DNA from: an uncultured Eubacterium sp.
GTDB taxonomy: Bacteria > Bacillota > Clostridia > Lachnospirales > Lachnospiraceae
NCBI GenBank assembly: GCA_910583555.1
Contig: CAJTXO010000003.1
Coordinates: forward strand, 133,058 to 197,057
DNA: 64,000 nt
Direction: 5' to 3'
The translations under genes were made by a program, and so were the position numbers. Below, piece after piece: positions 44,362 through 53,156 of this stretch. The notes under the pieces were generated by a model. It ran no database searches. It saw nothing but the letters and a program-made list of their open reading frames with translations, and was not told the origin of the DNA. Each line of letters starts with the position of its first letter. The first letter of the stretch is position 1.

Positions 44362-45073
44362 ATATGATAAAAGGCTTGTCATACTTACGAAAGAGCGCGG
44401 GAAGATCTCCGCGTTCGCAAGGGGGGCCAGAAGGCCGAAGAGTTCGCTTCTGGCAGCCAGTGAACCGTTTACGTTTGGTGAATTTGCCCTATACCGCGGC
44501 CGCGATTCCTACACGGTTTCATCCGTGGAGGTGAGCAATTATTTTTCCGATCTGCGGGAGGAACTGGAAGATATTTATATGGGCATGTATTTTTGCGAAG
44601 TTGCGGACTATTTTACGAGGGAAAACCTCGATGCCAAAGAGGTGCTGAAGCTTTTGTACCAGTCGCTGCGTGCCCTGAAAGTACCCTCGCTCCCGCGCGG
44701 TCTCGTAAAAACGGTTTACGAATTTAAAATGATTGCGTTAAACGGGGAAGCTCCCCGTTTATTTGCGTGTGTCAGCTGCGGGCGGAAGGAAGGACTGGCT
44801 TATTTTCACAACCGGGAGGCGGGGGTTTTATGCGACGCCTGTTATCAGGCTGCTCCCTATTTTGGGAAGGGAGCAGCTGGTATCACAGGGACGACCATTT
44901 ATACGCTGCAGAGGATCGTCGCGTCACCGGTTGAAACACTATATACGTTCCGTGTGTCGGAACCGGTATTCCGGGAACTGGAACATATTGTGAGCGCCTA
45001 TTTTTCGGAAAAAGCGGATAAAACATTTCCCTCGGCCGAAATGCTCTCCCTTACTGAGTCGTTCCAAATGTGA
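44312..45073 (+). CDS. recO: DNA repair protein RecO
   Basis: 253 aa. N-terminal OB-fold with VTGMVLSGTPVGEYDKRLVI and ERGKISAFARGARRPKS, then a helical domain with a four-Cys zinc site (CVSCGRK...LCDACYQAA). RecO loads RecA on SSB-coated DNA with RecR and RecF. The end of the gene overlaps the convergent dehydrogenase gene by 23 bp. Confidence 0.96.
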   Translation: MQEKVTGMVLSGTPVGEYDKRLVILTKERGKISAFARGARRPKSSLLAASEPFTFGEFALYRGRDSYTVSSVEVSNYFSDLREELEDIYMGMYFCEVADYFTRENLDAKEVLKLLYQSLRALKVPSLPRGLVKTVYEFKMIALNGEAPRLFACVSCGRKEGLAYFHNREAGVLCDACYQAAPYFGKGAAGITGTTIYTLQRIVASPVETLYTFRVSEPVFRELEHIVSAYFSEKADKTFPSAEMLSLTESFQM

Positions 45074-46040
45074 TCTCATTGGCGCACGATCCTGTTTGAA
45101 AATATTCTTTCAGGTTAGAGAGAGTAACGCTCGCGATCCCTTTCAGCGCCTCTTCGGTCAGGAAAGCCTGGTGTGACGTAATGATGACATTCGGGCGTGA
45201 AACTAAAATGGAAAGGATGTCATCTTTGATTACGATATTGGAAAAGTCTTCATAAAAAAGATCAGACTCTTCCTCGTAGACGTCAAGTCCGGCAGCACCT
45301 ACTTTTCCCGATGTCAGGCCGTCTAACAGGGACTGGCTTTCGATCAGGCTGCCGCGCGACGTGTTGATGAGGTATACGCCCTGTTTCATCATGGCGATCG
45401 AATCTTTGTTGATGATATGGTGCGTCTCTTTCGTCAGCGGGCAGTGAAGGGAGATGATGTCACTCTCCCGGAACAATGTTTCCAATTCGACATAGTTGAT
45501 GCCGCTGTCTTTCGCGGGATATTTGTCATAGGCGAGTACATTGGCGCCAAATCCACGGCAGATGTCAATGAACACCCGCCCGATCTGTCCGGTTCCGATG
45601 ACGCCGATCGTCTTGCCGTGGATGTCGAATCCGATCAGGCGGTTGAGGCTGAAATTGAAATCCCGGGTTCGGATATAGGCTTTGTGTATCTTCCGGTTCA
45701 GTGTCAGGATGAGTGCCATCGCGTGTTCGGCGACGGCGTACGGAGAATAGGCGGGAACGCGTAGGATGCGGATCTTTCCCTGCGCCGCCTTCATATCCAC
45801 ATTGTTGTATCCCGAACAGCGCATGGCGAGAACGGGAACCTTTTCGTTGTACATGGTATCGATCACAGTCTTATCAATGTCATCGTTGACAAATGCGACT
45901 ACGCCGTCGTAGTCCCTGACGAGTTTACATGTTTTCGGCGTAAGTTTTCCCTCAAAATAATCAATGTCAAACTCGTCATTGAATTTGTCAAACCATATTT
46001 TATCATAAGGTTTTGTGTCAAAAAAAGCTATTTTTTTCAT
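45051..46040 (-). CDS. D-2-hydroxyacid dehydrogenase (D-lactate dehydrogenase-like)
   Basis: ATG at 46040 chosen for GGAGGAAACC directly upstream on that strand; 329 aa. Catalytic Arg region LLNTSRG-like YLINTSRGSLIES, NAD-binding GKTIGVIGTGQIGRVFIDIC, substrate domain MRCSGYNNVDMKAA, catalytic Glu in DVYEEESDLFYED and His in ITSHQAFLTEEA. This is the D-LDH branch that reduces pyruvate or a branched 2-oxoacid. Its 3' end overlaps recO tail-to-tail. Confidence 0.92.
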   Translation of the reverse strand: MKKIAFFDTKPYDKIWFDKFNDEFDIDYFEGKLTPKTCKLVRDYDGVVAFVNDDIDKTVIDTMYNEKVPVLAMRCSGYNNVDMKAAQGKIRILRVPAYSPYAVAEHAMALILTLNRKIHKAYIRTRDFNFSLNRLIGFDIHGKTIGVIGTGQIGRVFIDICRGFGANVLAYDKYPAKDSGINYVELETLFRESDIISLHCPLTKETHHIINKDSIAMMKQGVYLINTSRGSLIESQSLLDGLTSGKVGAAGLDVYEEESDLFYEDFSNIVIKDDILSILVSRPNVIITSHQAFLTEEALKGIASVTLSNLKEYFQTGSCANEITFGTTQ

Positions 46041-46166
46041 GGTTTCCTCCATCTTTTTTTCTTTATCCGTTATCATTTCCCACTGTAAGAACCGTTATGC
46101 ACCATATGACATTTTTCTCATAAAATGAGGTAAGGATAGAGTGTACAGGACAAAGGGGGACGGCCT

Positions 46167-46940
46167 ATGAGTACGATCTTATCAGCGGATCACATTTCTT
46201 ATTCTTACCACAGCGTGTACGGGGAAACGCTTGCGATCGATGATCTGAGTTTCCAGGTGGAAGAGGGCGAATTCTTAGCAGTCGTAGGGCCGAGCGGCTG
46301 TGGAAAATCTACGCTGTTATCTATTATTTCCGGTTTGATCGAGCCGGACTGCGGCAAGGTTTTTATCGGAAATGAGGAACGGGAGAAATCGGGGATCAAC
46401 ATCGGCTATATGCTGCAGAAGGATCACCTGTTAGAATGGAAAGATACATATGAAAATGCGATGCTGGGGCTGACGATCCAGAAACAGGCAGGGAATGAAG
46501 AGAAGATCGTGCTGTTAAACCATCTTTTTCAGTCGTATGGACTTGTTTCCTTTCAAAAATCAAAACCGTCAGAATTGTCCGGCGGCATGCGGCAGCGGGT
46601 GGCGCTGATCCGCACGCTTTTGATGGAGCCGGACCTGCTCCTGTTAGACGAACCGTTTTCGGCGTTAGATTACCAGACGCGGCTCGAAGTGTCCGATGAT
46701 ATATGGAAGATCATTAAAAAGGAAAAGAAGACGGCGATACTCATTACACACGATATTTCCGAGGCCATCAGTATGGCTGACAGGGTGCTCGTGCTCACCG
46801 CGCGGCCGGCGTCACTGAAAAGGGAGATTCCGATCCGTCTGACATTTGAGGATGAGGTCACGCCGTTTAAGGCGAGGAGTACACCGGAGTTTCATCATTA
46901 TTTTAATGAGATATGGGAGGAGTTAAATGGTGGAAAATAA
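46167..46940 (+). CDS. ABC transporter ATPase, nitrate/sulfonate/taurine (SsuB) type
   Basis: 257 aa. Walker A GPSGCGKSTLLSIISGL, Q-loop in YMLQKDHLLEWKDTYENA, signature LSGGMRQRVALIRTLL, Walker B LLLLDEPFSALDYQTR, and H-loop in ILITHDISEAI, the 'THDxxEA' form of SsuB/TauB/NrtD importers. It overlaps the permease gene by 14 bp. No periplasmic-type binding protein is encoded next to it, so the substrate cannot be told; thiamine precursor or sulfonate uptake are the usual choices. Confidence 0.92.
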   Translation: MSTILSADHISYSYHSVYGETLAIDDLSFQVEEGEFLAVVGPSGCGKSTLLSIISGLIEPDCGKVFIGNEEREKSGINIGYMLQKDHLLEWKDTYENAMLGLTIQKQAGNEEKIVLLNHLFQSYGLVSFQKSKPSELSGGMRQRVALIRTLLMEPDLLLLDEPFSALDYQTRLEVSDDIWKIIKKEKKTAILITHDISEAISMADRVLVLTARPASLKREIPIRLTFEDEVTPFKARSTPEFHHYFNEIWEELNGGK

Positions 46941-47763
46941 AGTGTCGATTCGGGAGCTGAAACGAAGTCTTTCAAAAGAATGTTCGCCCAGGCAGCGGGA
47001 GTTTATCCAGTCGCATATCCGGCAGAAGCGAAGCGTGCGCTTTTTCCAGATCAGTATTTTTTTCACGTTTCTCGCCGTATGGGAGATCGCTGCCAGGACC
47101 GGTGCCGTGGATCCTTTTGTGTTCAGCAGTCCGTCGCGCATGGTTTCGTGCTTCGCCGACCTCTCTGCCGACGGGAGTATCTATTATCATATCGGGATCA
47201 CGCTTCTGGAGACGTTTGTCAGTTTCTTCTTTATTATGTTTTTCGGTATTGTGATCGCTGTCCTGTTATGGTGGAACGAGACGGTGGCCAAAGTGTGTGA
47301 ACCTTATCTCGTCGTGCTGAACAGCCTGCCGAAAACAGCGCTCGCTCCGGTTTTTATCGTCTGGCTCGGCAATAATATGAAGACGATCATCGTCGCGGCG
47401 GTGTCCGTGGCGGTGTTTGGAAGCATCATCACACTCCACACGGCGTTTTGCTCCGTGGAGGAGGAAAAGATCAAGCTGATCCGCACGCTCGGGGGAAGGC
47501 GGAGCGATATTTTGAAATACGTCGTCCTGCCGGGAAACGTCCACACGATCGTGAGCAATATGAAAGTAAATATCGGACTGTCGCTCGTCGGCGTCATCAT
47601 CGGGGAATTTCTCGCGGCCAATGCCGGACTGGGATATCTGATCGTATACGGCAGCCAGGTGTTTAAACTGGATTATGTCATACTCAGTATCGTCATTCTC
47701 TGCATTGTCGCGACCGGATTATATAAGGGACTCGAGGCCGTAGAAAAATATTTTTATAAATAG
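46927..47763 (+). CDS. ABC transporter permease, SsuC/BPD type
   Basis: 278 aa, RBS GGAGGAG. About six TM helices, with the ATPase-coupling EAA-type loop in EEEKIKLIRTLGGRRSDILK near the C-terminal third. SLPKTALAPVFIVWLG and GLSLVGVIIGEFLAANAGLG are typical of nitrate/sulfonate permeases. The hydrophilic N-terminus of about 35 aa is longer than usual. Translationally coupled to the ATPase; glgA follows 84 bp later. Confidence 0.92.
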   Translation: MVENKVSIRELKRSLSKECSPRQREFIQSHIRQKRSVRFFQISIFFTFLAVWEIAARTGAVDPFVFSSPSRMVSCFADLSADGSIYYHIGITLLETFVSFFFIMFFGIVIAVLLWWNETVAKVCEPYLVVLNSLPKTALAPVFIVWLGNNMKTIIVAAVSVAVFGSIITLHTAFCSVEEEKIKLIRTLGGRRSDILKYVVLPGNVHTIVSNMKVNIGLSLVGVIIGEFLAANAGLGYLIVYGSQVFKLDYVILSIVILCIVATGLYKGLEAVEKYFYK

Positions 47764-47847
47764 CAAAAAGGTCTTTTCTATCCCATTCAAATGGTGTATA
47801 CTAGTATTTAAGAATACGTAAGGAAACCACTGAATGGAGGTAGAATC

Positions 47848-49284
47848 ATGAAAAAAGTCCTATTTGTAGCTTCTGAGTGCGTACCATTCATCAAGACGGG
47901 CGGGCTTGCTGATGTTGTAGGGTCCCTGCCAAAATATTTTAACAAGGATGAGTTTGACGTACGGGTTATGGTGCCGAAGTATATGGCGATACCGGAAGAA
48001 TATAAAAACCAGATGGAATTTATCACGCATTTTTATCTTGAACTTGCCTGGCGTAAGCAGTATGTAGGTATTTTCCAGATGGAATATCAGGGCGTGACGT
48101 TCTACTTTTTGGACAATGAATTTTATTTTAGCGGAAATACTCCTTATGGGGAAATTTATCAGGACATTGAGAAATTTGCTTTCTTTGGGAAGGCAGCGTT
48201 ATCCTCTCTTCCCCTGATCGGGTTCCGGCCGGACATCATCCACTGTCATGACTGGCAGACCGGACTGATCCCGGTATATTTGAAAGACTCATTTCAGCAG
48301 GGAGAGTTTTTCCGCGGGATCAAGTCGATCATGACGATCCATAATTTGAAGTTCCAGGGCATTTGGGATAAGAAGACCGTGATGGATACGGCCGGACTGG
48401 ATGCGTATTATTTTACACCGGATAAATTGGAAGCGTATGGCGATGCGAACTACTTAAAAGGCGGTTTGGTATATGCGGACCAGATCACGACGGTGAGCGA
48501 TACATACGCCGAAGAGATCAAGACGCCATTTTATGGAGAAAAGCTGGACGGCCTGATCAATGCCAAGGCAAACTGTCTGACAGGTATCGTGAACGGATTG
48601 GATTATGATGAGTACAATCCTGCCAAAGATCCGCTGATCGCGGTAAATTATGACGCGAGGACGTTCCGCAAGGAAAAGATCAAAAATAAGCGGGCGCTGC
48701 AGAAAGAACTGGGACTTGCCCAGGATGATAAGAAATTTATGATCGGTATCGTTTCCCGTCTCACGGATCAGAAGGGATTTGACCTGATCGACTATGTGAT
48801 CGAAGAGATCTGCGCGGAAGATACGCAGCTCGTCGTTTTGGGAACCGGAGATGAGAAGTACGAGCATTTGTTCCGTCACTTTGCATGGAAATACCCGGAG
48901 CGGGTATCAGCAAACATTTTCTACTCAAATGAGCGATCCCATAAGATCTATGCTTCGTGCGACGCGTTTTTGATGCCGTCACTGTTTGAGCCGTGCGGAC
49001 TGAGCCAGTTGATGAGCCTGCGCTACGGCACGGTGCCGATCGTGCGCGAGACGGGCGGACTCAAAGACACGGTAGAGGCGTATAACGAATATGAAGGTAC
49101 GGGTACTGGTTTCTCCTTTGCGAATTACAACGCGCACGAGATGCTGAATACGATCCGTTACGCGAAATACGTTTACTACGATAAGCGCCGCGACTGGAAT
49201 AAGATCATCGACCGCGGTATGGCGAGGGATTTCTCATGGGCAAATTCCGCGAAAAAGTATGAGGATTTGTACCGACGCATGTAA
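47848..49284 (+). CDS. glgA: glycogen synthase, ADP-glucose type
   Basis: 478 aa, GT5 family. N-terminal KTGGLADVVGSLPKYF (the KTGGL ADP-glucose motif), IIHCHDWQTGLIPVYL, then the C-terminal GT-B half with SRLTDQKGFDLIDYVI, CDAFLMPSLFEPCGLSQLMS and VRETGGLKDTVEAYNE (catalytic/acceptor Glu). Extends alpha-1,4-glucan chains for branching by the glgB product. RBS TGGAGGTAGA. Confidence 0.97.
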   Translation: MKKVLFVASECVPFIKTGGLADVVGSLPKYFNKDEFDVRVMVPKYMAIPEEYKNQMEFITHFYLELAWRKQYVGIFQMEYQGVTFYFLDNEFYFSGNTPYGEIYQDIEKFAFFGKAALSSLPLIGFRPDIIHCHDWQTGLIPVYLKDSFQQGEFFRGIKSIMTIHNLKFQGIWDKKTVMDTAGLDAYYFTPDKLEAYGDANYLKGGLVYADQITTVSDTYAEEIKTPFYGEKLDGLINAKANCLTGIVNGLDYDEYNPAKDPLIAVNYDARTFRKEKIKNKRALQKELGLAQDDKKFMIGIVSRLTDQKGFDLIDYVIEEICAEDTQLVVLGTGDEKYEHLFRHFAWKYPERVSANIFYSNERSHKIYASCDAFLMPSLFEPCGLSQLMSLRYGTVPIVRETGGLKDTVEAYNEYEGTGTGFSFANYNAHEMLNTIRYAKYVYYDKRRDWNKIIDRGMARDFSWANSAKKYEDLYRRM

Positions 49285-49321
49285 AAGGGAACGATTTTCC
49301 TGAAAAAAATCACATTTACCC

Positions 49322-49350
49322 TTGAAATTTTTGGATAAATTGGGTAGAAT
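49322..49350 (+). promoter_or_regulatory. sigma-A promoter for gap
   Basis: TTGAAA (49322-49327), 17 bp, TAGAAT (49345-49350), with the start site about 65 nt before the coding region. Confidence 0.7.
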
Positions 49351-49423
49351 AGGTTTTAGAAGTTTGTAAATTTTTTAACAAACACGAAGAAAGTATATCA
49401 TTTTATTTAGGAGGAAACGACAA

Positions 49424-50440
49424 ATGGCAGTAAAAGTAGCGATTAACGGATTCGGACGTATTGGACGTCTTGCGTTCAGACAGATGTTTGGAGCAGAAGG
49501 ATACGAAGTAGTAGCGATCAATGACCTGACAAGCCCTAAGATGCTTGCTCACCTTTTGAAGTATGACTCTTCTCAGGGTAAATATGAGAAAGCAGATACG
49601 GTATCCGCTGGTGAGGATTCCATCACAGTTGACGGAAAGACTATCAAAATCTACGCGAAACCAGATGCAAATGATTGCCCTTGGGGTGAACTCGGTGTAG
49701 ACGTTGTTCTTGAGTGTTCCGGATTCTATACATCAAAGGAGAAAGCGCAGGCACATATCAATGCCGGTGCCCGCAAAGTTGTTATTTCGGCTCCTGCTGG
49801 AAATGATCTTCCGACGATCGTTTACAACACAAACCATGAGACGTTGAAAGCAGAGGATACGATCATTTCGGCTGCTTCCTGTACGACAAACTGTCTTGCT
49901 CCGATGGCAGATGCGCTGAACAAGTATGCTCCGGTACAGTCTGGTATCATGGTTACGATCCATGCCTACACAGGAGATCAGATGACACTGGACGGCCCGC
50001 AGAGAAAAGGCGACCTCAGAAGATCCCGTGCCGCTGCAGTGAACATCGTGCCAAACAGCACGGGCGCAGCAAAGGCGATCGGCCTTGTTATTCCGGAACT
50101 GAACGGCAAACTGATCGGTTCTGCTCAGCGTGTTCCGACACCTACAGGTTCTACGACGATCCTGACAGCAGTAGTGAAAAAAGCCGGCGTTACCGCAGAG
50201 GATGTCAATGCAGCGATGAAAGCAGCAGCAAATGAGTCCTTTGGATACAATGAAGACGAAATCGTTTCATCTGATGTGATCGGTATGAGATATGGTTCCC
50301 TGTTTGATGCAACACAGACGATGGTGAACCAGGTAAGCGACGACCTTTACGAAGTTCAGGTTGTTTCCTGGTATGACAACGAGAACTCATACACGAGCCA
50401 GATGGTAAGAACGATCAAATACTTCAGCGAACTTTCCTAA
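49424..50440 (+). CDS. gap: glyceraldehyde-3-phosphate dehydrogenase
   Basis: 338 aa. NAD-binding GFGRIGRLAF, Asp34 in the INDLTS loop (NAD-specific), catalytic Cys153 in SAASCTTNCLAP, substrate-binding PNSTGAAKAIG and SWYDNENSYTSQM at the end. It produces 1,3-bisphosphoglycerate for pgk. Its own promoter and the hairpin after it suggest strong, partly separate expression from pgk. Confidence 0.98.
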   Translation: MAVKVAINGFGRIGRLAFRQMFGAEGYEVVAINDLTSPKMLAHLLKYDSSQGKYEKADTVSAGEDSITVDGKTIKIYAKPDANDCPWGELGVDVVLECSGFYTSKEKAQAHINAGARKVVISAPAGNDLPTIVYNTNHETLKAEDTIISAASCTTNCLAPMADALNKYAPVQSGIMVTIHAYTGDQMTLDGPQRKGDLRRSRAAAVNIVPNSTGAAKAIGLVIPELNGKLIGSAQRVPTPTGSTTILTAVVKKAGVTAEDVNAAMKAAANESFGYNEDEIVSSDVIGMRYGSLFDATQTMVNQVSDDLYEVQVVSWYDNENSYTSQMVRTIKYFSELS

Positions 50441-50468
50441 TTCGAAACTCGCATTTGATTGAAACCCA

Positions 50469-50506
50469 AACGGGTCCGGTCTGTCAATGGGACCGAACCC
50501 GTTTTT
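50469..50506 (+). terminator. hairpin terminator/attenuator between gap and pgk
   Basis: AACGGGTCCGGTC (50469-50481) pairs with GACCGAACCCGTT (50491-50503), one mismatch, then a run of T to 50506. It can end the gap transcript, with read-through supplying pgk. Confidence 0.8.
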
Positions 50507-50537
50507 GCTATGAAGCTTAAAGGAAGGAGATAACATA

Positions 50538-51734
50538 ATGTTAAACAAAAAATCTGTGGATGATATCAATGTAAAGGGCCAGAGAGTGCTGGTTCGCTGT
50601 GATTTTAACGTTCCTTTGCAGGACGGAAAGATCACGGACGAAAATCGTCTGGTGGCAGCGCTCCCGACCATTAAGAAACTGATCGCGGATGGGGGAAAAG
50701 TGATCCTCTGCTCCCATCTCGGAAAGCCAAAAGGAGAGCCGAAGCCGGAACTTTCACTGGCCCCAGTTGCTACCCGTCTCTCCGAACTTCTCGGCCAGGA
50801 AGTTACGTTTGCCGCTGACGCCAACGTTGTGGGCGACAATGCGAAGGCAGCCGTTTCCGCGATGAAGGACGGAGATGTTGTTCTTCTTGAGAACACGCGT
50901 TACCGTAAGGAAGAGACGAAGAACGAGGAAGCATTTTCGAAAGATCTCGCTTCCCTTGCCGATGTATTTGTCAATGACGCATTTGGAACGGCCCACCGTG
51001 CACACTGCTCGAACGTAGGTGTGACTGACTATGTCGATACGGCTGTTGTCGGCTATTTGATGCAGAAAGAGATCGATTTCCTCGGAAACGCGGTAAATAA
51101 TCCGGAGAGACCGTTTGTAGCCATTCTCGGCGGCGCTAAAGTTTCTTCCAAGATCTCTGTTATTGAGAACCTTTTGGATAAAGTAGATACATTGATCATC
51201 GGCGGTGGTATGGCGTATACATTTATGGCAGCGCACGGCGAAGAAGTCGGCCAGTCCCTTCTCGAAGAAGATTACAAGCAGTACGCACTCGATATGGAAA
51301 AGAAAGCAGAAGAAAAAGGCGTGAAACTTTTGATTCCGATTGATACGATCGTGGCAGACGATTTTTCAAACGATGCCAATACAAAAATAGTCGGACGCGG
51401 TGAGATCCCGGCAGATATGGAAGGACTTGACATCGGCCCGGAAACACAGAAATTGTTTGCGGAAGCCATAGCCGGAGCCAAAACCGTCGTATGGAACGGC
51501 CCGATGGGATGCTTCGAAATGCCGAACTTCGCCAAAGGAACCGTAGCCGTAGCCGAGGCAATGGCGAACCTGCAAGGCGCCACGACGATCATCGGCGGCG
51601 GTGACAGCGCAGCAGCCGTAAACCAGCTCGGTTTTGGTGACAAGATGACCCATATCTCAACAGGCGGCGGAGCTTCGCTGGAGTTTTTGGAAGGAAAAGA
51701 TTTACCAGGCGTAGCAGCAGCGAACAACGCGTAA
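50538..51734 (+). CDS. pgk: phosphoglycerate kinase
   Basis: 398 aa. N-domain substrate motif VRCDFNVPLQDGKITDENR, LCSHLGKPKG, LENTRYRKEE, FVNDAFGTAHRAH; C-domain VAILGGAKVSSKI, IGGGMAYTF, WNGPMGCFEM and GGGDSAAAVNQLG. It makes ATP from 1,3-bisphosphoglycerate. RBS AAGGAAGGAGATAAC. Confidence 0.98.
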   Translation: MLNKKSVDDINVKGQRVLVRCDFNVPLQDGKITDENRLVAALPTIKKLIADGGKVILCSHLGKPKGEPKPELSLAPVATRLSELLGQEVTFAADANVVGDNAKAAVSAMKDGDVVLLENTRYRKEETKNEEAFSKDLASLADVFVNDAFGTAHRAHCSNVGVTDYVDTAVVGYLMQKEIDFLGNAVNNPERPFVAILGGAKVSSKISVIENLLDKVDTLIIGGGMAYTFMAAHGEEVGQSLLEEDYKQYALDMEKKAEEKGVKLLIPIDTIVADDFSNDANTKIVGRGEIPADMEGLDIGPETQKLFAEAIAGAKTVVWNGPMGCFEMPNFAKGTVAVAEAMANLQGATTIIGGGDSAAAVNQLGFGDKMTHISTGGGASLEFLEGKDLPGVAAANNA

Positions 51735-51747
51735 GCAACGAGCCCTT

Positions 51748-51825
51748 CAAAATCCAGGACAGAAACAAAAATGATGCTCGCATCATTTCTTGCTTCTGTC
51801 CTGGATTTTAGCGGGCGACTGCCCG
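51748..51825. repeat. REP-like hairpin cluster between pgk and tpiA
   Basis: A perfect 16-bp inverted repeat (AAAATCCAGGACAGAA 51748-51763 with TTCTGTCCTGGATTTT 51793-51808) encloses an 8-bp one (AAATGATG 51768-51775 with CATCATTT 51780-51787, loop CTCG). A second hairpin follows at once (GCGGGC 51810-51815, GACT, GCCCGC 51820-51825). No T-tract. The 239-bp gap otherwise holds no gene. Confidence 0.7.
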
Positions 51826-51973
51826 CGTGCAGACTGCGGAGCGAAGCGGAGCAGGATGCCTGAAGGCCACCCCTTCGCGGAGCCCCTCACTCATCTAGCC
51901 CCAAACCTCCCTAAACCTCCGGACTCCCGGAGCCCTACCTATAACCCCAAAAAAAGAAAGGAACCTCTAAATC

Positions 51974-52720
51974 ATGTCAAGAAAAAAAATAATCGCAGGA
52001 AACTGGAAAATGAACAAAACCCCAAGTGAAGCAGTAGCACTTGTCAACGAATTAAAACCCTTAGTAGCAACCGAAAACGCCGACGTCGTATTCTGCGTCC
52101 CAGCCATCGACATCATCCCCTGTATTGAAGCAGCAAAAGGCACGAACATCCAAATCGGCGCCGAGAACATGTACTACGAGGAAAGCGGCGCCTACACCGG
52201 TGAAATCGCCCCTGACATGCTCACGGATGCCGGCGTGAAATACGTCATCATCGGCCACTCCGAACGCCGTGAATACTTCGCCGAAACCGACGAAACCGTA
52301 AACAAAAAAGTATTAAAAGCCTTTGAACACGGCATCACCCCGATCATCTGCTGCGGTGAATCCCTCACACAGAGAAAACAGGGAATCTACATCGACTGGA
52401 TCCGCATGCAGATCAAGATCGCCTTCCAAAACGTGACAGCCGATCAGGCAAAGAAAGCCGTGATCGCCTACGAGCCGATCTGGGCGATCGGCACCGGCGA
52501 AACAGCGACTTCCGATCAGGCAGAAGAAGTATGTAAAGCGATCCGCGACTGTATCGCAGAAGTATATGACGAGGCAACCGCCTCCGAAATACGCATCCAG
52601 TACGGCGGTTCGGTCAACGCGGGAAATGCGGCAGAACTCTTTACAAAACCAGACATCGACGGCGGCCTCGTAGGCGGCGCATCTTTAAAAGCCGATTTTG
52701 GTAAGATCGTAAATTATTAA
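51974..52720 (+). CDS. tpiA: triosephosphate isomerase
   Basis: 248 aa. Substrate-binding Asn and Lys in IAGNWKMNK, catalytic His in VIIGHSERREYF, catalytic Glu in AYEPIWAIGTGE, phosphate-binding QYGGSVNAGNAAEL and GGASLKA. RBS AAAGGAAC. Its coding strand is C- and A-rich, whereas most + strand neighbours are G-rich, a shift that starts in the last part of pgk. Protein is normal. Confidence 0.98.
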   Translation: MSRKKIIAGNWKMNKTPSEAVALVNELKPLVATENADVVFCVPAIDIIPCIEAAKGTNIQIGAENMYYEESGAYTGEIAPDMLTDAGVKYVIIGHSERREYFAETDETVNKKVLKAFEHGITPIICCGESLTQRKQGIYIDWIRMQIKIAFQNVTADQAKKAVIAYEPIWAIGTGETATSDQAEEVCKAIRDCIAEVYDEATASEIRIQYGGSVNAGNAAELFTKPDIDGGLVGGASLKADFGKIVNY

Positions 52721-52740
52721 GCAAACTTTGTAATAGCAGT

Positions 52741-52786
52741 AAAAAGGGGGTATCAAGGAAAGCGGATTCCTTTGATATCCCTTTTT
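52741..52786 (+). terminator. terminator after tpiA
   Basis: AAAAAGGG...TATCAAGGAA (52741-52760) pairs imperfectly with TTCCTTTGATA...CCCTTTTT (52767-52786), loop of 6 nt, ending in T5. A-tract and T-tract on both sides make it likely to work in both directions. Confidence 0.8.
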
Positions 52787-52946
52787 GGTGTCTTTAGAAT
52801 TGATAAAAGTTTTTGATGATTGGATGCTTGACAAAATCATCGTGAATAAAATATTTAGTTGAAAAAATAACGATTAAACAGTAAAATATAAACGTAGAAG
52901 AATGTATGACGAAAAACGAGCCATACTAAATAAAGGAGGTGTTTTT

Positions 52947-53156
52947 ATGGCAACTTCGAGCATTACCAAGAATTTTGTCATTTCCGGCAAGGAACAGGTG
53001 GAGATGTTTGTCAATGCGATTAAAGAGTCTGCTAAAAACCGTCCTGTCCGTACTCCGGTAAATGTAAAATACATAGAAACCGAGGATGAACTTAGAGAGT
53101 TTATGAAGTTTAGGGAAGAAAAAGCAAAGGAGAAATTGAATGTCAATAACGGATAA
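52947..53156 (+). CDS. small antitoxin-like protein
   Basis: 69 aa, RBS AAAGGAGGT. Sequence starts MATSSITKNFVISGKEQVEM, with a basic/charged C-terminus (ELREFMKFREEKAKEKL). Its stop overlaps the start of a GNAT-like gene that is broken. I recall this short-ORF-plus-GNAT pairing as a putative toxin-antitoxin or regulator pair in Lachnospiraceae; the function is not demonstrated. Confidence 0.55.
   Translation: MATSSITKNFVISGKEQVEMFVNAIKESAKNRPVRTPVNVKYIETEDELREFMKFREEKAKEKLNVNNG

Noticed and set aside
51790..52029. 79-aa frame between pgk and tpiA
   Set aside because: Runs through the hairpin cluster, has no ribosome site and overlaps the true tpiA start.
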